9,006 nucleotides of DNA from UBA2177 sp964487525 (GCA_964487525.1 CAZAQC010000029.1:1-9006), one strand, 5' to 3'; shown: positions 1-5,804, counted from the stretch's first letter. Notes: a model not told the origin generated them from the letters alone. Numbers and translations are program-made.

Positions 1-1037
1 CATCATCTAAATATCTTCACTTTGGTGCTACTTCTAGTGATATATTAGATACTTCTCAATCTATCTTAATAAGAGATACTTTGAAAATTATTCTCAAAGA
101 TACTAGGAAGCTATCTAGTGTACTATTAAGAAAGGCTAAGAAATATAAATATCAAGATATAATGGGGCGTACCCATGGTATGCATGCAGAACCAACTACT
201 CTTGGTCTTAAATTTCTTGTATGGGTATATGAATTGGAAAGATGTATTGATAGATTAAACACAGCTATAGATTCTATATCCTACGGGAAAGTATCAGGCT
301 CTGTTGGTACATATTCTCAGATTGATCCATATGTTGAGAAATACGTTTGTAAGAAATTAGGTTTGAAACCTGCAAAAATATCAACACAGATTCTTCAAAG
401 GGATATATATAACGACTTTCTTTATGCTATAGCTATATTAGGAAATACATTAGAAAAAATAGCTACAGAAATACGTCATTTACATAGAACAGAGATAGGA
501 GAACTAAAAGAACCATTTGGGGAGGGTCAAAAGGGATCTTCTAGTATGCCACATAAAAAAAATCCCATATTATGTGAGAGGATATGTGGATTATCAAGAA
601 TATTACGAGGTAATTTGGAGATAGGTATGGAAAATACTTGTTTGTGGCATGAAAGAGATATGTCTCATTCTTCCGTTGAAAGAATAATAATTCCTGACTC
701 TTCTTCTTTAATTCATTTTATGCTTAATGATATGTATTTTGTTATTGAGAACTTAGTAATTAATACAGAAAGAATGAAAGAAAATATTAATTTGGAGAGA
801 GGTAATTCTTTTTCTCAAACGTTAATGCTTCACTTAGTTTCAAAAGGTATGGAAAAGAAAAAAGCATATGAATTAATACAAACTCTTTCATTTAATAATG
901 ACACTGATATTTTAACAACATTGCTGTCCAAAAAGAAGATTTTGAAATATACTAATGAAAAAGAACTTAAGGATATATGTAATCTTAATTACTATACAAG
1001 GTATGTAGATAAAATTTTCAAACGGTTTGAAGAGTAG
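1..1037 (+). CDS. purB: Adenylosuccinate lyase, 3' part (5' end outside window)
   Basis: This enzyme of the fumarase/aspartase superfamily splits adenylosuccinate to AMP and fumarate, and SAICAR to AICAR, in cytosolic purine synthesis and salvage. The frame is open from the first complete codon at position 3, and no start is visible, so the gene is cut by the window edge. Visible are an HFGATSSDILDT segment (about 18-53), GRTHGMHAEPTT with a histidine at 174-176 matching the family's catalytic histidine, the signature loop GSSSMPHKKNP (534-566) with its serines, and RDMSHSSVERIIIPD further on. The C-terminus (NYYTRYVDKIFKR) also resembles bacterial PurB. About 344 codons are present; from the usual length of about 430 residues, roughly 90 N-terminal residues are missing. 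The TAG stop abuts the stop of the convergent gene with no gap. Identity is secure. Whether it serves de novo synthesis or only IMP-to-AMP conversion cannot be told here. Confidence 0.95.
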   Translation, partial: SSKYLHFGATSSDILDTSQSILIRDTLKIILKDTRKLSSVLLRKAKKYKYQDIMGRTHGMHAEPTTLGLKFLVWVYELERCIDRLNTAIDSISYGKVSGSVGTYSQIDPYVEKYVCKKLGLKPAKISTQILQRDIYNDFLYAIAILGNTLEKIATEIRHLHRTEIGELKEPFGEGQKGSSSMPHKKNPILCERICGLSRILRGNLEIGMENTCLWHERDMSHSSVERIIIPDSSSLIHFMLNDMYFVIENLVINTERMKENINLERGNSFSQTLMLHLVSKGMEKKKAYELIQTLSFNNDTDILTTLLSKKKILKYTNEKELKDICNLNYYTRYVDKIFKRFEE

Positions 1038-1544
1038 CTATATCTTTCTACTATCATATGCCCAATGTAATACAGCTTGCCTTTGCTTTTTTCTACAATC
1101 TAAATCAAGTGGTGAACAGTTTTTCTCTATCGCAGATATATGTCTCTTGATAGCTTTCCATCTTTTAATCTGTCTTTCATCCTCAGGTGGTATTCTCCTT
1201 CCCATATAGTATCTACAGTACCATTGAAACCATCCTCTTGGATCTTCATGATATATCCACCCTTTTTTCTTCCAGTATGAAAGAGGCATACTAGCATCTA
1301 CTTTGAAATAATTTAGAGATATGTCTTTAGACTTGGGTGAGAGTTTAGCATCAGTAAACCAATCTCTAGGAAATTCATCTGTACAATCTGTCATATATTT
1401 ACCACCAAAGACTCCAAGCTTTAACATTTCTTTAGGAGTAAGTTCAGGCTTAAATTCAGGATCAAAGTTCTCACCTATTGGTTCTATAAGGTAATACGTA
1501 TAGTTGAATTGCATCTTATCATTAACAGTTACTTTTTTATCCAT
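1038..1544 (-). CDS. Conserved Trp/Tyr-rich protein of unknown function
   Basis: The predicted 168-residue protein is soluble, with no signal peptide or membrane segment. It has seven tryptophans, four cysteines (54, 110, 143, 150) and many tyrosines and basic residues. Its core (about 41-165) reads as a highly constrained family: LKLGVFGGKYMTDC, then LNYFKVDASMPLSYW, KKKGWIYHEDPRGWFQWYC, RYYMGRR, and a basic helix-like tail with DCRKKQRQAVLHWAYD. From memory this resembles an uncharacterised family in bacteria (including candidate phyla) and some eukaryotes; I know of no assigned function. The basic, aromatic C-terminal half would suit nucleic-acid binding, which is inference only. The start ATG at 1542-1544 has no Shine-Dalgarno, and a -35/-10 pair is spaced to begin transcription on it. 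The stop abuts purB's stop, so it is a separate transcription unit. The gene is certainly real from its composition; its role is unknown. Confidence 0.88.
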   Translation of the reverse strand: MDKKVTVNDKMQFNYTYYLIEPIGENFDPEFKPELTPKEMLKLGVFGGKYMTDCTDEFPRDWFTDAKLSPKSKDISLNYFKVDASMPLSYWKKKGWIYHEDPRGWFQWYCRYYMGRRIPPEDERQIKRWKAIKRHISAIEKNCSPLDLDCRKKQRQAVLHWAYDSRKI

Positions 1545-1550
1545 ATTTAT

Positions 1551-1579
1551 AAATTACCACAGAAGTGTTGTAATAGCAA
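1551..1579 (-). promoter_or_regulatory. Possible leaderless promoter of the 1038-1544 gene
   Basis: Read on the minus strand, TTGCTA (1579-1574) is followed after 17 bases by TAATTT (1556-1551). The first matches the -35 consensus in 5 of 6 positions and the second is a weak -10. A start seven bases downstream would fall on the A of the ATG at 1544. A TATAAA-like string lies closer to the ATG, so the exact -10 is uncertain. Confidence 0.4.
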
Positions 1580-1586
1580 CCTTTTA

Positions 1587-1616
1587 TTGAAAGAGCGGCC
1601 CTTGTCGTGATATAAT
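1587..1616 (+). promoter_or_regulatory. Sigma-70-type promoter with extended -10
   Basis: TTGAAA (1587-1592), an 18-base spacer and a perfect TATAAT (1611-1616) preceded by TG-A (1608-1610) form the best promoter in the window. Predicted initiation near 1623 gives a leader of about 36 bases that carries the ribosome binding site of the small gene at 1659. It sits back to back with the putative minus-strand promoter at 1551-1579. Confidence 0.72.
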
Positions 1617-1644
1617 CATAATCTATCAAAGTTGTTCATTAAAA

Positions 1645-1650
1645 AAGGAG
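1645..1650 (+). promoter_or_regulatory. Shine-Dalgarno site setting the start at 1659
   Basis: AAGGAG ends eight bases before the ATG at 1659-1661, and a second purine run (GAGGG) touches the codon. This argues for ATG 1659 over the in-frame TTG at 1632, which would place the Shine-Dalgarno inside the coding sequence. It is the only convincing ribosome binding site seen in the window. Confidence 0.75.
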
Positions 1651-1658
1651 AAAGAGGG

Positions 1659-1955
1659 ATGAAAGAATTAGATGTGTTCTTGTTAAGGTACGGGAAAATT
1701 ATTATTTGGAAAGTCGTTAGGTATAAATTTTCATATCTTTTGAATACATTTGTATTTGAAGAAACAGATTATAGAAGTTTAGAAACAGAAATAAAAAAAG
1801 CTTTAAAAGAAGAAGAGTTGGAGTATTACCTACAAATAAGTGAACCACTAAATGAACCCCCTTACAGTAGCAAAGCATTGTATCTCTCGATTTGTGATTT
1901 TAGGTCAGTTTTTTGTGGTTTATTTTATAATATGCTACCAAAGAAACAGGTATAA
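1659..1955 (+). CDS. Small protein of unknown function (98 residues)
   Basis: I do not recognise this protein. The N-terminal half is hydrophobic and aromatic with interspersed basic residues (FLLRYGKIIIWKVVRYKF, about residues 7-24). An acidic/basic stretch predicted to be helical follows (about 39-57, LETEIKKALKEEELEYYL), then a Pro/Ser segment and a C-terminal FCGLFYNML patch. No segment is long enough to be a confident membrane helix, and there is no signal peptide. Reality is supported by the strong extended -10 promoter and a good Shine-Dalgarno at the correct spacing. It forms its own unit: divergent from the 1038-1544 gene and convergent with dcd, separated from dcd by a hairpin. It could be a lineage-specific small protein, a regulator or a remnant. 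Confidence 0.65.
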   Translation: MKELDVFLLRYGKIIIWKVVRYKFSYLLNTFVFEETDYRSLETEIKKALKEEELEYYLQISEPLNEPPYSSKALYLSICDFRSVFCGLFYNMLPKKQV

Positions 1956-1982
1956 GTTAATTTGATAGAAAGAAATCTGCCT

Positions 1983-2020
1983 AGGGGGTGGTTAAAACAT
2001 TTTAAATGTAATCACCCTCT
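1983..2020. terminator. Hairpin between convergent genes, possible bidirectional terminator
   Basis: The arms 1983-1994 (AGGGGGTGGTTA) and 2009-2020 (TAATCACCCTCT) can form a 12-bp stem including two G-U pairs. The loop contains a smaller palindrome (ACATTT at 1997-2002 against AAATGT at 2004-2009). It fills the 72-base gap between two converging stop codons, where a shared terminator is expected. Neither strand shows a clean U-run after the stem, so it is not a canonical intrinsic terminator. Calling it a terminator is inference from position. Confidence 0.4.
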
Positions 2021-2027
2021 TCAAGTT

Positions 2028-2552
2028 CTAAAACCTTGCTCCTACTACACCACTCTGATTTGCATATTTACTTTTTTTCCCTCCTACTATTCCTTCAGTA
2101 AGTTTTGCAAATAAATATGTACCTACTTCTTCTCCAGCATGTAATACAATATCAAAATTTCCTAAGTTCTTTATCTCTAACACTGAATTTTCATTATTAA
2201 ATGGTACACCATCTAATACAAATGCTGTTATATGTACAGTCATACCTACCCTAGCAAATGTAGATCTACCATCAACCATTGTTATAACATCCTTGTCAGT
2301 TCTAACCTTCTGCTTAGTACTACCAAGTACAAAATCATTAGGTTTCAATATATATGGCTTCTCTCTTAAATCATATGTGTCATACTTAAGCTCTACAGAA
2401 TTCTCAGTATCTACTGTTTGATTTGGCTTGGGTATTAGTAATTCATTACCAAGATTAATTGTTATTCCCTTTGTTTCAATATGCAATTTACCTTTTACAA
2501 CAATCTTTCCCTTCTGGATATACTTACTAATTGTTTTGTTTGAAAGAAACAT
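2028..2552 (-). CDS. dcd: dCTP deaminase / dUTPase-superfamily protein
   Basis: dCTP deaminase converts dCTP to dUTP in the cytosolic route to dTTP; some relatives are bifunctional and also release pyrophosphate. The 174-residue product starts with the typical MFLSNKTISKYI opening. It has FVLGST (74-79), the core GRSTFARVGM (95-104) matching the GRSS-x-x-R catalytic block, HITA (107-110), and VLEIKNLG, whose Glu126 corresponds to the catalytic glutamate. The tail KYANQSGVVGARF fits the C-terminal lid. I chose ATG 2552 rather than the in-frame ATG at 2597: the 15 extra residues (beginning MICCNIYLV) are unlike the family and overlie promoter sequence. The usual S-x-D-x-R-L-G motif reads GITINLG (29-35), and DPG reads DGVP. 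These deviations make mono- versus bifunctionality, and strict substrate, uncertain. No Shine-Dalgarno is present. Confidence 0.88.
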   Translation of the reverse strand: MFLSNKTISKYIQKGKIVVKGKLHIETKGITINLGNELLIPKPNQTVDTENSVELKYDTYDLREKPYILKPNDFVLGSTKQKVRTDKDVITMVDGRSTFARVGMTVHITAFVLDGVPFNNENSVLEIKNLGNFDIVLHAGEEVGTYLFAKLTEGIVGGKKSKYANQSGVVGARF

Positions 2553-2559
2553 GGCAGTA

Positions 2560-2589
2560 TCTATATATTTAACTAAGTATATATTACAA
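2560..2589 (-). promoter_or_regulatory. Possible leaderless dcd promoter
   Basis: On the minus strand TTGTAA (2589-2584) and TATAGA (2565-2560) are separated by 18 bases. Initiation seven bases beyond the -10 falls on the chosen ATG at 2552, which supports both that start and a leaderless mRNA. A TATACT at 2581-2576 is an alternative -10 that would give a short leader of about 20 bases. Confidence 0.42.
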
Positions 2590-2623
2590 CATATCATAAT
2601 TAATTAATATATTCCTTCTTAAA

Positions 2624-2632
2624 TGTTATACT
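2624..2632 (+). promoter_or_regulatory. Extended -10 promoter of the HD hydrolase gene
   Basis: TG-T-TATACT is a near-consensus extended -10 box; no clear -35 is seen upstream. Predicted initiation near 2639 gives a leader of about 22 bases without a Shine-Dalgarno. It is divergent from the dcd promoter and shares the same 108-base gap. Confidence 0.55.
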
Positions 2633-2660
2633 AAACCTAATATCTATATCAAAATAATTA

Positions 2661-3206
2661 ATGGATAAGGTTGAACAAGCTATTTATTTTGCTACAAAGG
2701 CTCATCACAGGCAGAACAGGAAGATGGAAAAGGTTGCCATGATATTTCACCCATTTACAGTCGGAATGATATTACAGAGGGCAGGATGTAGAGATGAAGT
2801 TATTATAGCTGGGATTTTACATGATGTTATTGAGGATACAAAATATACCAAAGAAGATATTGAAAAGAAATTTGGAAAAGAAATAGCTGATTTAGTAGAG
2901 GGTGTATCCGAATCTGACAAAAGTCTTCCTTGGGAGGAAAGGAAGCAAGAAACAATTGACTATCTTAAAACTGCATCTTTAGATGAAAAATTAATAGAGT
3001 GTGCAGACAAGATTAATAATTTAGAATCAATATATTTGGATATTAAGAAAGAGGGAGAAGAAGTTTGGAAAATATTCAAAAGAGGTAGGGAACAACAAAG
3101 ATGGTATCACACAAATGTTTACAAAAGTTTGATAAAGAATGCAGATGAAAAGAATCTTCTGTTTGTTAGATATAAGAAATTAATTAAGAAAGTTTTCAAT
3201 ACATAG
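2661..3206 (+). CDS. HD-domain protein, SpoT/Mesh1-like (p)ppGpp hydrolase
   Basis: The 181-residue protein is a single HD domain of the RelA/SpoT hydrolase type. Family members remove the 3'-pyrophosphate of ppGpp or pppGpp using Mn2+. Metal-binding residues are visible in order: His30 (IFHPFTVG), His54-Asp55 (AGILHDVIEDT) and Asp116 (ECADKINNL). The Glu58-Asp59 pair after the HD corresponds to the catalytic pair of this subgroup. The C-terminal part (about 128-175) is basic and helical, with a tryptophan- and tyrosine-containing stretch. No synthetase, TGS or ACT domain is present, so it is a stand-alone small hydrolase rather than a full-length Rel. The ATG at 2661 follows a short leader with no Shine-Dalgarno. 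The cupin gene follows 46 bases downstream on the same strand and may be co-transcribed. The alarmone substrate is inferred from the motifs; related HD enzymes can act on other nucleotides. Confidence 0.85.
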   Translation: MDKVEQAIYFATKAHHRQNRKMEKVAMIFHPFTVGMILQRAGCRDEVIIAGILHDVIEDTKYTKEDIEKKFGKEIADLVEGVSESDKSLPWEERKQETIDYLKTASLDEKLIECADKINNLESIYLDIKKEGEEVWKIFKRGREQQRWYHTNVYKSLIKNADEKNLLFVRYKKLIKKVFNT

Positions 3207-3252
3207 TAGAATGTTGTAATATGTATAGTATATAAATTTAGTAAATAAATAT

Positions 3253-3631
3253 ATGGGATATATTGATAATATTGAAGAAAAAACATTAGGTAATGATAAT
3301 TTCAGAAAGGTATTGTATACAGGTAAGCACATGCAATTGGTTGTTATGTGCCTTAAAGCTTCTGAGGATATTGGAGAAGAAGTACATGAAAGTGTTGATC
3401 AATTCTTTAGAGTAGAACAAGGAGAAGCAAAATTTGTAATAGATGGCGTGGAAAGTATTGTTGGGGAAAACATGGTAGCCATTGTTCCCGCTGGCTCATA
3501 ATGTTATAAATACATCTGAAACTGCAGATTTAAAACTTTACACTATTTACTCTCCTGCGAATCATCCAGAGGGCACAGTTCATCCTACTAAAGAAGATGC
3601 TATGAAGGCTGAAGAAGATCATCATCAATAA
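3253..3631 (+). pseudogene. Cupin-fold protein interrupted by a frameshift
   Basis: The first frame (3253-3501) encodes 82 residues with a clear cupin motif 1, GEEVHESVDQFFRVEQGEA (41-59). It carries His45, Asp49/Gln50 in place of the second His, and Glu55, as in the small cupin family with VDQF. It then runs IVPAGS and stops at TAA 3499. The continuation is intact in another frame from 3497 to the TAA at 3629: HNVINTSETADLKLYTIYS, then PANHPEGTVHPTKEDAM and a His-rich end. Motif 2 normally reads P-x-G-x-x-H-x-x-x-N. Here Gly and His are separated by one base instead of six, so a net loss of about five bases fits better than a single inserted base. The intact protein would have about 127 residues. 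It may be a genuine pseudogene or an assembly error. Cupins of this type bind a metal; the substrate is unknown. No Shine-Dalgarno is seen. Confidence 0.8.
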
Positions 3632-3644
3632 TTAATATAAGCAA

Positions 3645-4415
3645 ATGCTTTTTATGAAAAATAAATCTTTAATTATTGCTTTGATATTGGTATTGGTATT
3701 TGTATTAACTTTGCTATTATTATTCTTCAAAACAAATATATTTGATGGTATTAAATCTAGCTCAGTAAAGAAAAATAGTGAAGAAGCAGAAAGTCTTGTA
3801 AATATAGCTCAATCAAATATGTCTGGTATAGTCTTTATAACAGAGGAAAGTGATAATGATTACAGAGTACATATTAATTTACAACCATATCTAAATTTCA
3901 CTCTTCTAGATGTAGATAGTAGAGTAAAAAGTTTTGCATTAAAGAATTTCAAAGGAGAAAGTGAAGCTGGAGATGTTCTTTTAATATCCCCTACTGATTT
4001 AAATAAAAACTTAGGAGGATCAAGCTTCATATTCACTGATTTTAATACCTCTATTTATACTAAAGACATAAAATCAAATGGTAATAGCATCAGTTATGAA
4101 GTTGTAGAAGAAGTTACCAAATTTAACCAAGTAAATAATAGGGATTATATAATGCCATCTTTTGCAATAATTATTAAAGATATAGGCTCTATTGATTATG
4201 AAAAAATATTAAATGAAACTGGTGTCTTTGATGGTGGGAAATATTTAGAATATTTAGGTGTCGATTTGAATAAATTGGACACAACATTTCAATTTGATAT
4301 AGAGATTGTATTTGATGATAATACAAAGTATGTAAAGAGATTTAATGGAGAGTTGGTAGGAAGTTCCTTAGCAGGAAACTATACAACCAGCATTGAATTA
4401 AAGGTAGTAGAATAG
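3645..4415 (+). CDS. N-terminally anchored membrane protein of unknown function
   Basis: I do not recognise this 256-residue protein. Residues about 8-28 form one very hydrophobic helix (IIALILVLVFVLTLLLLFF) preceded by lysines, so it is probably anchored with the remainder outside the cytoplasm. No lipobox cysteine follows and no cleavage site is evident. The outer part is polar, rich in Asp, Asn, Ser and Thr, and reads as alternating short strands. It ends with paired hydrophobic strands (FQFDIEIVFDDNTKYVKRF and TSIELKVVE), suggesting a beta-sandwich-like domain; this is inference from residue pattern. The start may be ATG 3645 or ATG 3654; neither has a Shine-Dalgarno. It begins only 13 bases after the cupin stop and has no obvious promoter of its own, so co-transcription with the cupin and perhaps the HD gene is likely. 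Function is unknown. Confidence 0.75.
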   Translation: MLFMKNKSLIIALILVLVFVLTLLLLFFKTNIFDGIKSSSVKKNSEEAESLVNIAQSNMSGIVFITEESDNDYRVHINLQPYLNFTLLDVDSRVKSFALKNFKGESEAGDVLLISPTDLNKNLGGSSFIFTDFNTSIYTKDIKSNGNSISYEVVEEVTKFNQVNNRDYIMPSFAIIIKDIGSIDYEKILNETGVFDGGKYLEYLGVDLNKLDTTFQFDIEIVFDDNTKYVKRFNGELVGSSLAGNYTTSIELKVVE

Positions 4416-4447
4416 TTATCTGCCCTATGTACTAATTCTTTATACAG

Positions 4448-4456
4448 TGTTATAAT
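4448..4456 (+). promoter_or_regulatory. Consensus extended -10 promoter of the helicase gene
   Basis: TG-T-TATAAT is a perfect extended -10 element; the -35 region is weak, which extended -10 promoters tolerate. Predicted initiation near 4463 leaves a leader of about 96 bases before the GTG start, the longest leader in the window. Confidence 0.62.
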
Positions 4457-4462
4457 GAGCCT

Positions 4463-4558
4463 TCGTTTTATGTAGATTCACGAAATAAGTACCTAACGGT
4501 TTAAATTTTATTTTCGGTTATCTATAAAGAACTGATAATAAAATAAATAAAAACAACC
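4463..4558 (+). promoter_or_regulatory. Long helicase leader with start-codon-complementary segments
   Basis: This leader lacks a Shine-Dalgarno. AACCGT at 4555-4560 covers the first two bases of the GTG start and is complementary to ACGGTT (4496-4501). Its AACCG part is also complementary to CGGTT (4515-4519). A short TTCGT/ACGAA pair (4462-4466 with 4480-4484) lies upstream. Alternative pairings that hide or free the start are possible, but the helices are only five to six base pairs. Regulation is speculative. Confidence 0.3.
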
Positions 4559-5764
4559 GTGAGATATAATCACTCAAATAATGGCGGATACCGTCAAAAT
4601 AGATATGGCAATAGGAGAAATTCGTACTCTAGTAATAGAGGTAGAAGATTTAATCCTAGAGCTAATACAATTAGTGTAGACAAATTGATAGCTAAGGCTG
4701 TAAATACAGAGCCTGTTAATATGTTTGTTGATGATTTTCAATATTCTCAGTTTAATATAACTAAGACTTTGAAAAGAAATGCATACAGTAAAGGATATAG
4801 TAATCCAACTAAGATACAGTATCAGGCAATACCACAAATTTTAAGTGGTAGAGATATATTAGGTATAGCTACAACTGGATCAGGTAAGACTGCAGCTTTT
4901 ATAATCCCAATGATAGATAAAATAATAAGAAATGGTGCAAACAGGTGTCTAGTGGTGGTTCCAACTAGGGAACTTGCAATGCAGATACAGGACGAATTTA
5001 GACAATTGTCAAGAGATACAGGCGTTAAAAGTGTGTTAATAATGGGTGGTAATAGCATCAGAACACAAATTAGCATATTAAGGAGTAATCCTCAATTTAT
5101 CATATGTACGCCAGGAAGATTAAAAGATTTAACACAAAGAGGTGAGATTAATCTTTTAACTATAAATAACGTAGTTTTAGATGAGGTTGATAGAATGTTA
5201 GATATGGGCTTTATAGAAGATATTAGATTCATAGTTAATAAATTAAGGAAGGATAGACAATCACTTTTCTTCTCAGCAACTATGAATAGAAAATCAGAAG
5301 AAATTGCAAATACCCTACTCTCTAATCCAGTTAAGATAGAAATAGAGACTCAGGGTCCAGGAAAGAACGTAGATCAAGATGTTGTAAGACTAGAAAGAGG
5401 TCAGAACAAGTTTGATGTTTTAGTTGAGTTATTGAAACAGAAAGAATTAGAAAAAGTCTTAATATTTACCTCTACAAAGAGAGAAGCAGACAAATTATGC
5501 AGAAATCTTCGAGTAGATAATATATATATTGAAGCATTGCATGGAGGTAAGAAGCAGAATCAAAGAACAAAGATTATAGATAGATTTAAGAATGGAGGTA
5601 TTGATGTTTTAGTAGCTACAGATGTAGCATCTAGAGGATTAGATGTTAATAATATTAGCCATGTTATTAACTATGATATGCCACAATCATATGATGATTA
5701 TATTCATCGTATAGGAAGAACTGGAAGAGCTGGTAAAAAAGGTTTTGCTCTTACATTTGTTTAA
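4559..5764 (+). CDS. DEAD-box RNA helicase with basic N-terminal tail
   Basis: This 401-residue ATP-dependent RNA helicase probably remodels mRNA or rRNA structure. Residues 1-36 form an Asn/Arg/Gly/Tyr-rich tail, presumably disordered and RNA-binding. The core shows the Q motif region (GYSNPTKIQYQAIP, 79-92), motif I ATTGSGKT (104-111), Ia PTRELA (135-140), Ib TPGR (184-187), motif II DEVD (208-211), III SAT (239-241), IV LIFTSTK (301-307), V ATDVASRGLD (353-362) and VI HRIGRTGR (383-390). The protein ends 11 residues after motif VI, with no C-terminal extension. That minimal layout and the DEVD form resemble helicases I associate with candidate-phyla bacteria. The GTG start has no Shine-Dalgarno and the next Met is residue 55. 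I kept GTG because the frame upstream closes at the TAA at 4544 and the tail has plausible composition. It is a monocistronic unit behind a strong extended -10 promoter. Assignment to RhlE, CsdA or another subfamily is not possible by eye. Confidence 0.93.
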   Translation: MRYNHSNNGGYRQNRYGNRRNSYSSNRGRRFNPRANTISVDKLIAKAVNTEPVNMFVDDFQYSQFNITKTLKRNAYSKGYSNPTKIQYQAIPQILSGRDILGIATTGSGKTAAFIIPMIDKIIRNGANRCLVVVPTRELAMQIQDEFRQLSRDTGVKSVLIMGGNSIRTQISILRSNPQFIICTPGRLKDLTQRGEINLLTINNVVLDEVDRMLDMGFIEDIRFIVNKLRKDRQSLFFSATMNRKSEEIANTLLSNPVKIEIETQGPGKNVDQDVVRLERGQNKFDVLVELLKQKELEKVLIFTSTKREADKLCRNLRVDNIYIEALHGGKKQNQRTKIIDRFKNGGIDVLVATDVASRGLDVNNISHVINYDMPQSYDDYIHRIGRTGRAGKKGFALTFV

Positions 5765-5774
5765 CCTTAAAAGT

Positions 5775-5786
5775 CTTTATATAAAG
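5775..5786. repeat. Perfect 12-bp palindrome near a promoter
   Basis: CTTTATATAAAG lies 11 bases after the helicase stop and covers the place where the -35 of the next promoter would sit (17 bases before TATACT at 5799). It could be an operator half-site pair. In AT-rich DNA such palindromes also arise by chance, and no second copy was noticed. Confidence 0.25.
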
Positions 5787-5795
5787 GGATAAAAA

Positions 5796-5804
5796 TGATA
5801 TACT
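5796..5804 (+). promoter_or_regulatory. Extended -10 promoter of the methyltransferase gene
   Basis: TG-A-TATACT lies 13 bases before the ATG at 5818, so the predicted mRNA has a leader of only about six bases and no Shine-Dalgarno. The TTTATA at the -35 position is a poor match. Confidence 0.55.

Noticed and set aside
1027..1209. Open frame on the plus strand over the end of purB and the next gene
   Set aside because: It is antisense to the strongly constrained 1038-1544 protein, has no start signal and reads as low-complexity hydrophobic sequence.
2553..2597. Upstream ATG extending the dcd protein by 15 residues
   Set aside because: The extra residues do not resemble the family N-terminus and overlap the promoter; ATG 2552 gives the standard beginning.
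3485..3505. Programmed ribosomal frameshift in the cupin
   Set aside because: No slippery heptamer, pseudoknot or Shine-Dalgarno stimulator is visible, and motif 2 spacing would still be wrong after a one-base shift.
4565..4570. TATAAT directly after the helicase GTG, possibly an internal promoter implying a later start
   Set aside because: It encodes Tyr-Asn in an Arg/Asn/Gly-rich tail that stays open in frame, and the next Met is 54 codons on, leaving no sensible leaderless start.
4574..5076. Two minus-strand open frames inside the helicase gene
   Set aside because: Both are antisense to unmistakable helicase motifs and encode hydrophobic, family-less sequence typical of shadow frames.
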